Part shown: positions 29,208 to 41,167 of the stretch, piece by piece
Position numbering within the stretch: position 1 is the first letter of the stretch
Layout: each line of letters opens with the position of its first letter
Made by a program: the position numbers and the translations under genes
From: Skermania sp. ID1734
Lineage (GTDB): Bacteria > Actinomycetota > Actinomycetes > Mycobacteriales > Mycobacteriaceae
Length of the DNA stretch: 64,000 nucleotides
Direction: 5' to 3'
Assembly: GCF_007489285.1 (NCBI RefSeq)
Contig: NZ_VLIY01000002.1
Coordinates: 1-64,000, forward strand
Notes under the pieces: generated by a model
What the model was told of the DNA's origin: nothing
Databases searched by the model: none
Seen by the model: only the letters and a program-made list of their open reading frames with translations

Positions 29208-29699
29208 ATGAGCGAGATGCGCGTTGTCGGTATTCGTGTCGAGCAGCCGCAAAATCAACCTGTGCTGCTGCTTCGCGAGACCCACGGAGATCGCTATCTG
29301 CCGATTTGGATCGGGCAAACGGAAGCGACAGCCATCGTGCTCGAGCAGCAGGGTGTGGAGCCCGTGCGCCCGCTCACCCATGACCTGATCAAGAACCTGA
29401 TCAAGGCGCTCGGTCACACCCTCAAGGAGATTCGCATCGTCGACCTGCAAGAGGGCACGTTCTACGCGGACTTGATCTTCGATGACAACCTGCGGGTGTC
29501 CGCGCGGCCGTCTGATTCCGTCGCTATCGCCCTGCGCGTCGGCGTGCCGATCTACGCCGAGGAATCGGTGCTGTCGGAGGCCGGGCTGGTGATGCCCGAC
29601 GAGCGGGAAGACACCAGTGAACGCGAGGAAGAGGTCGAGAAGTTCAAGGAATTTCTCGAGTCTGTATCGCCCGATGACTTCAAAGCGACAGACGGTTGA
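29208..29699 (+). CDS. DUF151/bifunctional nuclease family protein (Rv1829-like)
   Basis: A 163-residue protein with the DUF151 core: LPIWIGQTEATAIVLEQQG (about 31-49), PLTHDLIKNLIKALG and SARPSDSVAIALRVGVPIYA (about 100-119). Plant and bacterial members show nuclease activity in vitro; the in vivo role is unclear. The acidic Glu-rich tail is common. GGAGG lies ten bases ahead of ATG 29208. Two GAAGGCTTCC copies (29129, 29173) lie upstream in the leader. Confidence 0.9.
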   Translation: MSEMRVVGIRVEQPQNQPVLLLRETHGDRYLPIWIGQTEATAIVLEQQGVEPVRPLTHDLIKNLIKALGHTLKEIRIVDLQEGTFYADLIFDDNLRVSARPSDSVAIALRVGVPIYAEESVLSEAGLVMPDEREDTSEREEEVEKFKEFLESVSPDDFKATDG

Positions 29700-29718
29700 G
29701 TAACGGTTCAATCTCACC

Positions 29719-29735
29719 CTCAAGTTTAGGTTGAG
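29719..29735. promoter_or_regulatory. MerR-type operator candidate (CTCAA-N7-TTGAG)
   Basis: CTCAAGTTTAGGTTGAG is a 5-bp perfect inverted repeat with a 7-bp centre, similar in half-site sequence to SoxR-type MerR operators (CCTCAA...TTGAGG). It lies about 100 bp before the merR gene at 29832, so autoregulation by that protein (or by the Rv1828-like one) is plausible. Confidence 0.5.
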
Positions 29736-29831
29736 AGCGCGGGCGCGTCGGATTGACCGGCTTATGAAGTCCTCATAGCGTTCACGAGCGAGTAGCCTGG
29801 GCAATTAGCCCGATCCGAGAGGGAGTAGTCA

Positions 29832-30398
29832 GTGGGAGACAAGCTGCAGGGTCAGGATGTCCAGCCCGGCCTTTTCCCCGACGACACCGTGCCCGACGAT
29901 CTTGTCGGTTACCGCGTGCCGAGCGCCTGCCAGATTGCAGGGATCACCTACCGCCAGCTCGACTACTGGGCACGCACCGGACTGGTGGTGCCCTCCATCC
30001 GCGGCGCTGCCGGTTCGGGTAGCCAACGGCTGTATTCGTTCAAGGACATCTTGGTTCTCAAGATCGTCAAACGCCTTCTCGACACCGGCATCTCGCTGCA
30101 GAACATCCGCGTCGCGGTGGACCACCTGCGCGACCGTGGCGTGCACGACCTGGCCCGCATCACGCTGTTCTCGGACGGCACCACCGTCTACGAATGCACG
30201 TCGGCAGAGGAAGTCGTCGACCTGCTGCAAGGTGGTCAGGGCGTGTTCGGGATCGCCGTGAGCGGCGCCATGCGGGAGCTGACCGGAACCATCGCCAACT
30301 TCCCGGCTGAGCGCGCCGACGGCGGCGAGGCGGAGACCCGTCCCGAGGACGAACTCGCCTACCGCCGCAAGAACCGCGTGAGCCGCAAGACGGGTTAA
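29832..30398 (+). CDS. MerR-family regulator (Rv1830/McdR-like)
   Basis: Regulator of 188 residues. The N-terminal helix-turn-helix is GYRVPSACQIAGITYRQLDY with WARTGLVVPS (about residues 26-55), then LYSFKDILVLKIVKRLLDTG and a long helix; the C-terminal half is short and without Cys ligands. Mycobacterial Rv1830 (McdR) has been linked to control of growth and division. GTG 29832 has GAGAGGGAG about seven bases upstream. It directly precedes the glycine riboswitch of gcvP. Confidence 0.9.
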   Translation: MGDKLQGQDVQPGLFPDDTVPDDLVGYRVPSACQIAGITYRQLDYWARTGLVVPSIRGAAGSGSQRLYSFKDILVLKIVKRLLDTGISLQNIRVAVDHLRDRGVHDLARITLFSDGTTVYECTSAEEVVDLLQGGQGVFGIAVSGAMRELTGTIANFPAERADGGEAETRPEDELAYRRKNRVSRKTG

Positions 30399-30412
30399 GC
30401 TGTAATTACGTC

Positions 30413-30617
30413 TCACCCGCACGGGAGAGTTCTGCACCGGTAGCGGTGCAGACGCCGAAGGAGCAACACCTCTCCGTCAATCTCTCAGGCACCGAGGACC
30501 GTGCGGTTTTGGGCGTCTCTGGAAAGTGATGGGAGTACCCATCCGCCCACGGGGAAAGGGTCGGCAGCGCCGTCCCGAATCTCTCAGGCGCCCATCGCGG
30601 GCGGCGACAGAGGGGGA
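30413..30617 (+). promoter_or_regulatory. tandem glycine riboswitch (two gcvT-type aptamers) ahead of gcvP
   Basis: Aptamer 1: CACGGGAGAG at 30420, GACGCCGAAGGAGCAA near 30451, ATCTCTCAGGCACCGAGGACC near 30480 (read in parts), closing with CTCTGGAAAG (30517-30526). Aptamer 2: GGGAGTACCCATCCGCCC, ACGGGGAAAGG near 30549, CGCCGTCCCGAATCTCTCAG near 30568 and GGCGACAGAGGGG near 30602. The doubled CGAAxxxxCAA/CTCTCAGG arrangement is diagnostic of cooperative glycine riboswitches, which switch on glycine cleavage when glycine is abundant. It ends about 33 bp before the gcvP start. A separate expression platform cannot be assigned by eye. Confidence 0.93.
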
Positions 30618-30649
30618 GGTTCGAGCTTCGTCGAGCCCGGGAGAACCCG

Positions 30650-33448
<2,799 letters not shown>

Positions 33449-33470
33449 TCGCTTCGAACTGCAACGGAAG

Positions 33471-35099
33471 CTACGCGGAGAACAACCGAGCGATCGCGCC
33501 GGGGATCTCCGACGTTTGGTGCACCGCCACAAACGTGCCGCCGGTTTGGGAGGCGAGCGATCTCGTTGTCGCATTTCCGTCTCCGATGGCCAACACGTTG
33601 ACGTGCACCGGCTTCGATGTGTCGACGGTGACGGCGGACAGCAACTGAGCACCGGTGACCGCGGAAACGTCGTTGGGACCGTCGGTGATGAGCAGGACCG
33701 AATTCCCGCGGCCTGCTTGATAGTTGGCGACGGCGTCGCGGTAGGCGGCCTCGACCGTGGGGTAGGCATTGTCGGCGGTGGAATCGTCCGCTCGTACTCC
33801 GGCCAGCGAGCGATCGAGCGTTGCGCGCTGCTGTGGGGTCATCATGCCGGGTTCGACGAGCACGCGATACGGTTGTTGCCCCGTGCTGTATGTCCACAGC
33901 CCGATGCGGGCGTCGTCGGCGCTGCGGCCCAGCGCATCGCGGAGCGCGGAAATCACTGTGGCGAGTCGGGAGTCGGTGTTCATCGAGGCGGAGACATCGA
34001 TGACGACGGTGCTGTTCACCGGGGGCTGGGGATGGGCCACGAGGTCGGCCAGTTGGTTCAATACCGCAGGCGGAGCGGGCTGCAGGGCGGCGCGCGGCGC
34101 GGTGGCGAAGCCGGCGTCGCGGAAGCCGTGCTGTTGTTCGGGCTTGCGCAGGTAGTCGGCGAACAGCGCCGCGGCCCGCGCACGGATGTCGCCGAGCGGG
34201 CCGTCGCCGTGCAGCACGGCCGCGGGGTAGTTCGCGACGGGCGTTGATCCGGTCGGCGTGAATTCCGACAGCGCGCTCAGGTGCGCGGCGCTCAACTGCT
34301 GCCGGGTCACCGCAACGGCGTGCACGGGGGCCGCCGGATCCGGTTGTGCCGCGAGCGCTTTGAGAGGTTCGCCGGGATTGGTGCTCGCCGGTGCATGGCC
34401 GATGAGCGTTGCCACGGCGTCGTGAACCGCGGGAGTGGCCAACGATTGGGCGGACAGAGGGCCGGCGGCGGCGCTCGTGCCGACTGCGCTTGCTATCGCT
34501 ACCGTGGCGGCGTCGTCCGCGGGAAGTGCCAGTCGCAACCCGCCCCACGCGGGCAGAAGGCCTGGGTCGCTTTGCATTGCGGCAATGTCACGCCAGCTGG
34601 CGCGCTTGCTGTCGAGTTCGTCGGCAAGTCGTTTCGGCACCGCGAGCACATAGGGACTGGTCGTGACGGACTGTGGTTCGCTGGCGAGTTGCGCGATGGT
34701 CAGTCCGCGCAGCGACACCGATGACTGCGGAATCCACATCGCCGGTGCAGCGCCGAGTTTCGTGTCCCACTGCGGCCCGCCGAGAGCCATGCGGACCGCG
34801 TCGGAGGGCAGCGCGGTCACGCTGATGTGGATGCAGTAGTCGCCGACGACGGGCGTGGTGGCGTTGTAACCGTCGGCGGCGGAACGGATCTGCGCCCCGA
34901 CCGTGGGGTCCACCAGCACCGGGACTGTGGCGGTGCCCTGCACGCAACTGTGCGAGGCCGCGGCCACCTGCTGGGAAACGTTGTGGCGCAGTCGGAACCA
35001 GCCGAAGACCAGCAAAGCCACCACGGCGATGATGCAGAGGCCGATAATCGGCCCCTTGCTCACGCGGCGGTGGCTTGCGTTGTCTCGGTGTTGGCCCAC
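33471..35099 (-). CDS. Membrane-anchored VWA-domain protein (Rv1836c-like)
   Basis: A 542-residue protein: one N-terminal transmembrane helix (PIIGLCIIAVVALLVFGWF, about residues 17-35), an extracellular region resembling solute-binding folds (about 50-320), then a C-terminal von Willebrand A domain with the MIDAS motif DVSASMNTDS (about 372) and a later TDGPNDVS segment. VWA domains bind metal-dependent ligands; the partner is unknown. It starts ten bases downstream of the glcB stop on the same strand, as Rv1836c follows Rv1837c, so the two are probably co-transcribed. Confidence 0.88.
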   Translation of the reverse strand: MGQHRDNASHRRVSKGPIIGLCIIAVVALLVFGWFRLRHNVSQQVAAASHSCVQGTATVPVLVDPTVGAQIRSAADGYNATTPVVGDYCIHISVTALPSDAVRMALGGPQWDTKLGAAPAMWIPQSSVSLRGLTIAQLASEPQSVTTSPYVLAVPKRLADELDSKRASWRDIAAMQSDPGLLPAWGGLRLALPADDAATVAIASAVGTSAAAGPLSAQSLATPAVHDAVATLIGHAPASTNPGEPLKALAAQPDPAAPVHAVAVTRQQLSAAHLSALSEFTPTGSTPVANYPAAVLHGDGPLGDIRARAAALFADYLRKPEQQHGFRDAGFATAPRAALQPAPPAVLNQLADLVAHPQPPVNSTVVIDVSASMNTDSRLATVISALRDALGRSADDARIGLWTYSTGQQPYRVLVEPGMMTPQQRATLDRSLAGVRADDSTADNAYPTVEAAYRDAVANYQAGRGNSVLLITDGPNDVSAVTGAQLLSAVTVDTSKPVHVNVLAIGDGNATTRSLASQTGGTFVAVHQTSEIPGAIARLFSA

Positions 35100-35108
35100 C
35101 GATTCAGG

Positions 35109-37286
35109 TTAGCGACCTGCCTGCGCCTTGTACTCGCGACGACGGCGGTGCAGGATCGGCTCGGTGTAACCGCTCGGTGACTTGGTGCCCTGCAGGATCA
35201 ACTCCGACGCCGCCTGGAAGGCGATGTTGTTGTCGAAATCGGGCGCCAACGGCTGGTAGTTCGGGTCGCCCGCGTTCTGCCGATCGACGACCGGAGCCAT
35301 CCGCTTGAGGCTGGCAATCACGTCCTCTTCGCTGACCACGCCGTGGCGCAGCCAGTTGGCCACGAGCTGGCTCGAAATACGCAGGGTGGCACGGTCTTCC
35401 ATGAGTGCGACATCGTTGATGTCGGGCACCTTCGAGCACCCCACGCCCTGGTCGATCCAGCGCACGACGTAGCCGAGGATCGACTGCGAGTTGTTGTCCA
35501 ACTCGTTCTGCTTTTCCTCGTCGGTCCAGTTGGTGTCTGCGGCCAGCGGGATTTCGAGGATCTCCTCGACCGTGGCGCGGCGGGCCTTGGCGATCTCCTT
35601 CTGCCGCTCGAAGACATTGACCTTGTGGTAGTGCAAGGCGTGCAAGGTCGCGGCCGTCGGCGAGGGCACCCACGCAGTGTTGGCGCCGGCCTTCGGGTGG
35701 GCGATCTTCTGCTCGAGCATGTCGTGCATGAGGTCCGGCATGGCCCACATGCCCTTGCCGATTTGTGCCTTGCCCTCGAGGCCGGCAGCCAGGCCGGTGT
35801 CGACGTTCCAGTCCTCGTAGGACAGGATCCACTGCTGCTTCTTCATCTCGGCCTTGCGCACGACCGGTCCGGCCTCCATGGAGGTGTGGATTTCGTCGCC
35901 GGTGCGGTCGAGGAAGCCGGTGTTGATGAACACCACTCGGGCTTCGGCGGCCTGAATGCACTTCGCGAGGTTGACGGTGGTGCGTCGCTCCTCGTCCATG
36001 ATGCCGACCTTGAGGGTGTTGCGGTCCAGGCCCAGCACGTCTTCGACGCGTCCGAAGAGCTCGTTGGTGAACGCGACCTCTTCCGGGCCGTGCATCTTGG
36101 GCTTCACGATGTAGACGGAGCCGGTGCGGCTGTTGGACAGGTTCTGGTCGCCGCGCAGGTCGTGCATTGCGATCAGCGAGGTGAACAGCGCATCGAGGAT
36201 GCCCTCGGGCACCTCGTCACCGTTGGCGTCCAGGATTGCGTCGCTGGTCATCAGGTGACCCACGTTGCGCACGAACAGCAGTGACCGGCCGTGCAGGGTG
36301 ACTTCGCCGCCGCCGATCGCGGTGTAGGTGCGGTCCGGGTTCATCACGCGGGTAAAGGTCTTGCCGCCCTTGGTGACTTCCTCGGCCAGCGTGCCCTTCA
36401 TCAGGCCCAGCCAGTTGTGGTAACCGAGGACCTTGTCCTCGGCGTCGACGGCCGCGACCGAGTCTTCGAGGTCCATGATCGTGGTGACCGCCGACTCCAG
36501 CACGACGTCCTTGACGCCGGCGGCATCGGTCTTGCCGATCGGGGACTCCGGGTCGATCTGGATCTCGATGTGCAGGCCGTTGTTCTTGAGCAGGATCGCG
36601 CTCGGCGACTCCGGGTCACCGATGTAGCCGACGAGCTGCGAGGAGTCCGCAAGGCCGATGTCGGTGCCGTCCTCCAGGGTGACCTCGAGTTCACCGTCGA
36701 CGATCTTGTAGGCCTTGGAACCGACGTGGGTGCCGGTGATCAACGGAACGGCGTCATCGAGGAAGTTGCGCGCGAATTCGATCACCTTGTCGCCGCGCAC
36801 CTTGTTGTAGCTGGTGCCCTTCTCCGCGCCGTTCTCCTCAGAGATGGCGTCGGTGCCGTAGAGCGCATCGTAGAGCGAGCCCCAGCGGGCGTTGGCCGCG
36901 TTGATGGCGAAGCGGGCATTCATGACCGGCACCACGAGCTGCGGGCCGGCGGTGGTGGTGATTTCCTCGTCGACGTTGGCCGTGGTGATCTTGAAGTCGT
37001 CCGGCTCCGGCTCCAGGTAGCCGATCTCCTGCAGAAACGCCTTGTACGCGGCACGGTCGTAGCCGGTGCCCGGGTGCTCGGCGTGCCAGGCGTTGATCTT
37101 GCCCTGGATCTCCTCGCGCTTGGCGAGCAGTTGCCGGTTGCGCGGGGACAGGTCGTTGATCAGGGACTCGGCGCCCTGCCAGAACGCCGCGGAGTCGACG
37201 CCCGTGCCGGGCAGGGCCTCTTTCTCGACGAAGTCGTACAGAACTTTCGCGACTTGCAAGCCGCCCACCTGAACGCGCTCGGTCAT
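35109..37286 (-). CDS. glcB: Malate synthase G
   Basis: Condenses glyoxylate and acetyl-CoA to malate (glyoxylate shunt and glycolate use). The 725-residue length and motifs are those of isoform [56 protein letters not shown], and the catalytic loop region [16 protein letters not shown] 37286 gives [20 protein letters not shown], the family N-terminus, with AGAGGTGAGG about eight bases upstream. Divergent from an iclR gene, which probably controls it. Confidence 0.97.
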   Translation of the reverse strand: MTERVQVGGLQVAKVLYDFVEKEALPGTGVDSAAFWQGAESLINDLSPRNRQLLAKREEIQGKINAWHAEHPGTGYDRAAYKAFLQEIGYLEPEPDDFKITTANVDEEITTTAGPQLVVPVMNARFAINAANARWGSLYDALYGTDAISEENGAEKGTSYNKVRGDKVIEFARNFLDDAVPLITGTHVGSKAYKIVDGELEVTLEDGTDIGLADSSQLVGYIGDPESPSAILLKNNGLHIEIQIDPESPIGKTDAAGVKDVVLESAVTTIMDLEDSVAAVDAEDKVLGYHNWLGLMKGTLAEEVTKGGKTFTRVMNPDRTYTAIGGGEVTLHGRSLLFVRNVGHLMTSDAILDANGDEVPEGILDALFTSLIAMHDLRGDQNLSNSRTGSVYIVKPKMHGPEEVAFTNELFGRVEDVLGLDRNTLKVGIMDEERRTTVNLAKCIQAAEARVVFINTGFLDRTGDEIHTSMEAGPVVRKAEMKKQQWILSYEDWNVDTGLAAGLEGKAQIGKGMWAMPDLMHDMLEQKIAHPKAGANTAWVPSPTAATLHALHYHKVNVFERQKEIAKARRATVEEILEIPLAADTNWTDEEKQNELDNNSQSILGYVVRWIDQGVGCSKVPDINDVALMEDRATLRISSQLVANWLRHGVVSEEDVIASLKRMAPVVDRQNAGDPNYQPLAPDFDNNIAFQAASELILQGTKSPSGYTEPILHRRRREYKAQAGR

Positions 37287-37410
37287 GAAACGCCTCACCT
37301 CTCTGCTTGCCAACATGGCTCGGATGCCCACGAGCATACTTCCACAAGACGAAATATGCCATCCGCTAGGTGAAAACATCGATTCGAGTTATCGTAATAT
37401 GACAATCGAT

Positions 37411-37424
37411 TTCCGCTATCCGAA
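37411..37424. promoter_or_regulatory. IclR-type operator candidate between glcB and iclR
   Basis: TTCCGCTATCCGAA is a partial dyad (TTCxGxTAxCxGAA, 10 of 14 positions symmetric) in the 153-bp divergent region, 16 bp before the iclR GTG. IclR-family regulators usually bind such imperfect palindromes in shared promoters. Confidence 0.4.
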
Positions 37425-37439
37425 ATTATGGAGGTCAGC

Positions 37440-38204
37440 GTGTCCAGTGCGTCCGGGGCCGGTGGCGTGCAATCGGTCGACCGTGCCCTGGACATCCTGG
37501 AAATCATGGCCGCGGCCGGTGGGCAGATCGGTTTGAGCGAGCTCGCCGAGACTGCCGGCCTGCCCTTGCCGACCATCCACCGGCTTACCAGAGCGCTGGT
37601 GGCGCGCGGATATGTACGTCAGTTGCCCTCCCGCAAATACGTCCTCGGGCCCAAGTTGGTGCGTCTCGGTGAGAGCGCGAGCCAATCGATCGGTGCGTGG
37701 TCGCGCCCGCATCTGGCCGAGTTGGTTCGGGTCACCGGCGAGACGGCGAACATGGCCGTCCTCGACGACGCGATGGCGGTCTACGTCGCACAGGTGCCAT
37801 CGGAGCACTCGATGCGGATGTTCACCGAGGTGGGCAGGCGCGTGTATCCGCATTGCACCGGCGTCGGCAAGGCGCTGCTGGCACAGTTGCCCGACGACGC
37901 GGTTCGCGGCATCGTGACACGAACGGGTATGCCGCAGCAGACGCCGAACACGGTTACCGACCCGGAGGCCCTGCTCGCGGATCTCGCGACGATTCGTGCC
38001 CGAGGCTATGCGATCGACGAGGGTGAACAGGAGGTTGGCGTGCGCTGCTTTGCCGTGGTGGTACCGGGAGCGCCGACCCCGACGGCCGTCTCGATCTCGG
38101 GGCCCGCGGCGCGCGTCACGCTCGAGTCCGCTGAGCATGTGGTTCCGACGCTGCGGCGGGTGGCGGCAGATCTGGGTGCGGAGTTCGGATCGGCCGCGCT
38201 GTGA
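37440..38204 (+). CDS. IclR-family transcriptional regulator
   Basis: Regulator of 254 residues. The N-terminal winged helix is [20 protein letters not shown] with [20 protein letters not shown] (about residues 9-50), and the C-terminal effector domain (about 75-250) shows the family's [16 protein letters not shown] and [13 protein letters not shown]. The close match to glyoxylate/allantoin-type IclR repressors and the divergent position to glcB suggest glyoxylate sensing. GTG 37440 is preferred because GGAGG lies five bases upstream; ATG 37428 would include that site. Its stop overlaps the SDR gene. Confidence 0.9.
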   Translation: MSSASGAGGVQSVDRALDILEIMAAAGGQIGLSELAETAGLPLPTIHRLTRALVARGYVRQLPSRKYVLGPKLVRLGESASQSIGAWSRPHLAELVRVTGETANMAVLDDAMAVYVAQVPSEHSMRMFTEVGRRVYPHCTGVGKALLAQLPDDAVRGIVTRTGMPQQTPNTVTDPEALLADLATIRARGYAIDEGEQEVGVRCFAVVVPGAPTPTAVSISGPAARVTLESAEHVVPTLRRVAADLGAEFGSAAL

Positions 38205-39031
38205 GCGAGGATCGTGGGTCCGGTCGCGGCGCGGCCGCGGGTGCGGGTGTCCCGCATAAGCACGGCCGCGCAGGGCGCGCTGTGAACGCCAATCCGGGTC
38301 CGGTCGTGGTGGTTACCGGCGCCGGTTCCGGACTCGGCCGCGCCATCACGCGGGAATTCCTCGCGGCCGGCTATCGCGTCGCGCTTGCCGGTCGCCACCT
38401 CGACACGCTGCTCGAGTCGGCCGACGGGCATCCGGACAGTCTCGCGATGACCACCGACGTCACCGACCCGGAATCGGTGCACGAGTTGTTCGATGCTGTG
38501 CAGCGTCGTTGGGGCCGCGTCGACGTGTTGGTCAATAACGCCGGCACGTTCGGACCCAACGGGAGCGTCGATGAGATCGACCCGACGGAGTGGGTGCACA
38601 CGGTGGCAACGAACCTGACCGGTTCATTCCTGTGTGCCGCCGCGGCGATCCGAATCATGAAGGCGCAGCGCCCGCGCGGCGGCCGGATCATCAACAACGG
38701 GTCGATTTCCGCGCACTCGCCGCGGCCAGGTTCGGCGGCCTACACGGCCAGCAAGCACGCCATCACCGGGCTGACCAAGTCGATCTCGCTGGACGGCCGC
38801 GGCTTCGGGATCGCCTGCGGACAAATCGATATCGGCAACGCGGCCACCGAGATGACCGCCGGCATTGCGCAGGGGGCTCGCCAGGCCGACGGGTCGATCC
38901 GACCGGAACCAACATTCGACGCGGCTCATGCCGCGCGTGCGGTGCTTGCCATGGCTGCTTTACCGCTGGATGTGAACGTCCAGTTCATGACAATTACTGC
39001 GACGGAGATGCCGTATATCGGACGGGGCTGA
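38201..39031 (+). CDS. Short-chain dehydrogenase/reductase
   Basis: Classical SDR. The NAD(P) motif is [11 protein letters not shown] (about residue 39), then NNAGTFG, the catalytic Ser in [10 protein letters not shown] and Y-x3-K in [10 protein letters not shown]. Substrate unknown; tight coupling to the iclR gene hints at a shared regulon. The GTG at 38201 overlaps the iclR stop and gives a 27-residue Gly/Arg-rich leader; GTG 38282, just before [14 protein letters not shown], would give a normal SDR N-terminus, so the true start is uncertain. Confidence 0.85.
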   Translation: MSEDRGSGRGAAAGAGVPHKHGRAGRAVNANPGPVVVVTGAGSGLGRAITREFLAAGYRVALAGRHLDTLLESADGHPDSLAMTTDVTDPESVHELFDAVQRRWGRVDVLVNNAGTFGPNGSVDEIDPTEWVHTVATNLTGSFLCAAAAIRIMKAQRPRGGRIINNGSISAHSPRPGSAAYTASKHAITGLTKSISLDGRGFGIACGQIDIGNAATEMTAGIAQGARQADGSIRPEPTFDAAHAARAVLAMAALPLDVNVQFMTITATEMPYIGRG

Positions 39032-39034
39032 TCG

Positions 39035-39406
39035 ATGAGTACCGCTGATCGAAGCAATATGGCGCGACTGGAAGCGCTCGCGCTCGCGTTGCCGGAAACC
39101 GAACGGGTCAACATCGAGCAGTGGGGCGACCATCCGACATTCCGAGTCCGGGGCAAGGTGTTCATTTTCAGCGATACCGATGCCACCTCGATATCCGTGA
39201 AGCTACCCAAGGATGAGGCCGCCGCAGTGGTGGCCACCCGTGAATTCGCCGAACCCGCCGGTTACGGCATGGGTAGGCACGGCTGGGTGGCGCTGAATCT
39301 CGGATCCGACGGCGTGGACTGGGCTGAGGTTGCGGAGTTGGTCGAGACTTCGTACCGGCTCATCGCGCCAAAACGACTGGTAGCCCAGCTCGATTCACGG
39401 GCCTGA
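39035..39406 (+). CDS. MmcQ/YjbR family protein
   Basis: A 123-residue protein of the MmcQ/YjbR (CyaY-like fold) family: LALALPETERVNIEQWGDHP, FRVRGKVFIFSD and the C-terminal ELVETSYRLIAPKRLVAQL. Such proteins are thought to bind nucleic acids, but function is not established. The ATG lies three bases after the SDR stop, so it is probably in the same transcript. Confidence 0.83.
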   Translation: MSTADRSNMARLEALALALPETERVNIEQWGDHPTFRVRGKVFIFSDTDATSISVKLPKDEAAAVVATREFAEPAGYGMGRHGWVALNLGSDGVDWAEVAELVETSYRLIAPKRLVAQLDSRA

Positions 39407-39501
39407 CGCATCGCCGCGCAAAACTTGTCGTACCCCAGTGGTTTGCTCATTTCCGGCGCGGTTGTGCGCCGAAATTCGAACCTAGACAACTGGAGGATCC
39501 G

Positions 39502-40308
39502 ATGCCTACACGCGAGAACGCCTGGCCCCAGGGAACCCCGTGCTGGGTTGACTGTGCGGTCGACGATCCGGACAAAGCCAGCGAGTTCTATTCGGCGTTG
39601 TTCGGCTGGGTGATCGAGGAGGGCGCCGAAGATACGGGCGGCTATCTGATGGCTCTGCGCGACGGCCAGTCGGCGGCCGGTCTGATGCCCAAGCCTCCGG
39701 GCGTGCAGATGCCGTCGGCGTGGACCACCTACATCGCCGCAGAGAGCGCCGACGACATTGCGCAAAAGATCACCGCCGCAGGGGGTTCGGTGATCAATGG
39801 CCCGATGGACGTGCTCGACATCGGGCGGATGCTCATCGCGGCCGACACCTCTGGAGCTGTCTTCGGTGTTTGGCAAGCCAAGCAATTCCCTGGCGCCGGA
39901 ATCTACAACGAGCACGGCGCTTACTGCTGGAATGAACTGCACACGCACGAGTACGCCAAGGCGCAGCAGTTCTACGCGGCTGTCTTCGATTGGCAGTTCA
40001 CCGAAATCGGCGACGGACAGAATTTCGCCTATGCGACGTTTGCCGTGCCGAGTGGCGGCAACGCGGCCGGCGGCGTCAACGATGAGGCGAAGTCGTCGAG
40101 CGGCGGTCCCAACTACTGGCTCACATGGTTCCAGGTTGACGACACGGATGCGGCGGTGGCGAAGGCCTCGGGCCTGGGCGCGCAGGTGCTCATGCCTGTC
40201 GACGACAGTCCCTTCGGCCGGATGGCGGTAGTCCAGGGGCCGCAAGGCGAGGTGTTCGGCGTGATCGACCCGACGCGAACGGTCGGTACTGCGCCCAGCG
40301 GCGGCTGA
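39502..40308 (+). CDS. Tandem VOC (glyoxalase-like) protein, CFP32-like
   Basis: A 268-residue protein with two vicinal-oxygen-chelate domains (about residues 10-125 and 138-258): GTPCWVDCAVDDPDKASEFY / SALFGWVIEEG and CWNELHTHEYAKAQQFYAAV / FDWQFTEIGDGQNF. The length and the two-domain plan match M. tuberculosis CFP32/TB27.3 (Rv0577) and Rv0911, which are linked to riboflavin-related or methylglyoxal metabolism; substrate here is not shown. ATG 39502 has GGAGG seven bases upstream. Confidence 0.88.
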   Translation: MPTRENAWPQGTPCWVDCAVDDPDKASEFYSALFGWVIEEGAEDTGGYLMALRDGQSAAGLMPKPPGVQMPSAWTTYIAAESADDIAQKITAAGGSVINGPMDVLDIGRMLIAADTSGAVFGVWQAKQFPGAGIYNEHGAYCWNELHTHEYAKAQQFYAAVFDWQFTEIGDGQNFAYATFAVPSGGNAAGGVNDEAKSSSGGPNYWLTWFQVDDTDAAVAKASGLGAQVLMPVDDSPFGRMAVVQGPQGEVFGVIDPTRTVGTAPSGG

Positions 40309-40327
40309 TTCGCGCAACCCGCACGAC

Positions 40328-41167
40328 TCACGCCAGCAGGGCTCGGCACCGCGTCAGCAAGGTGTCGCGCAGTGCCCGGGCCCGACCGGAGATGGCCGAC
40401 TGTTCGCGAACGTACTGGGCCCGTCCCGGGGCCGTCTCGATGCGCACCGGCTCGTAGCCGAGTTCGGACAGGTCATACGGGCTCGCGCGCATGTCCAATG
40501 CCCGCGCTTGTAGGGCGAGTTCGAAGCAGTCGACGGTCAGACTGGATTCGACCATGGGAGCAAGCTTGTAGCACCATTTGTACAAATCCATCGAGGCGTG
40601 CAGGCAACCCGGTTGTTCGCGGCGGACCTGATCGGCGCGGGTGAGCGGCTGGGCGTTCAACGGCGCGGCGTCCGGCGTGAAGAACCGGTACGCGTCGTAG
40701 TGCGTGCATCGCAGCGGCATCGATTCCACCACCGCGTCTGTGCCGGCACGTCCGAGTCGCAATTCGACGTTGCGGTGCCGAATTTCGGTGGAGCGGTACA
40801 CCATCGCCCACTCGTGCAGACCGAAGCAGGCCAGGTGCGCCGGGCGCTGGGCCGTCGCGGTGAGTAGTGCTGCGATGTATTCGATGGTCTCGCGGCGCTT
40901 GGCCACGAACGCCGGATCCACGGTGAAACCGTCGTCAACCCGGTGATAGCCACGCCGTCCGGCGTACTCGTCCGCGTCGGCCAGGACGATGCCGTAGCCG
41001 GGGTGCCAACGCAGTAGCTGGGTAGGCCGATAGCTGTAGTAGGTGAACAGAAAATCGATCACCGGATGCTTTTGAGCGCTGCTCGAGTAGCCGCCGAGCA
41101 GGCGGTGCACGCGCTCGCGGTGCTGATCACCGCGAGCCGTCCACTCCGCGCGGGGCAGCACCGTCAC
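40328..41167 (-). CDS. Conserved actinobacterial protein, often labelled 3-methyladenine DNA glycosylase
   Basis: A 279-residue cytosolic protein with conserved-looking HPVIDFLFTYYSYRPTQLLR and RWHPGYGIVL, FGLHEWAMVYR and HASMDLYKWCYKLAPM blocks. Actinobacterial homologues are commonly annotated as 3-methyladenine DNA glycosylase, but I see no helix-hairpin-helix or other glycosylase motif, so I do not assert that activity. The GTG at 41167 overlaps the stop of the CNNM gene by four bases; it is the last gene of that operon. Confidence 0.6.
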   Translation of the reverse strand: MTVLPRAEWTARGDQHRERVHRLLGGYSSSAQKHPVIDFLFTYYSYRPTQLLRWHPGYGIVLADADEYAGRRGYHRVDDGFTVDPAFVAKRRETIEYIAALLTATAQRPAHLACFGLHEWAMVYRSTEIRHRNVELRLGRAGTDAVVESMPLRCTHYDAYRFFTPDAAPLNAQPLTRADQVRREQPGCLHASMDLYKWCYKLAPMVESSLTVDCFELALQARALDMRASPYDLSELGYEPVRIETAPGRAQYVREQSAISGRARALRDTLLTRCRALLA

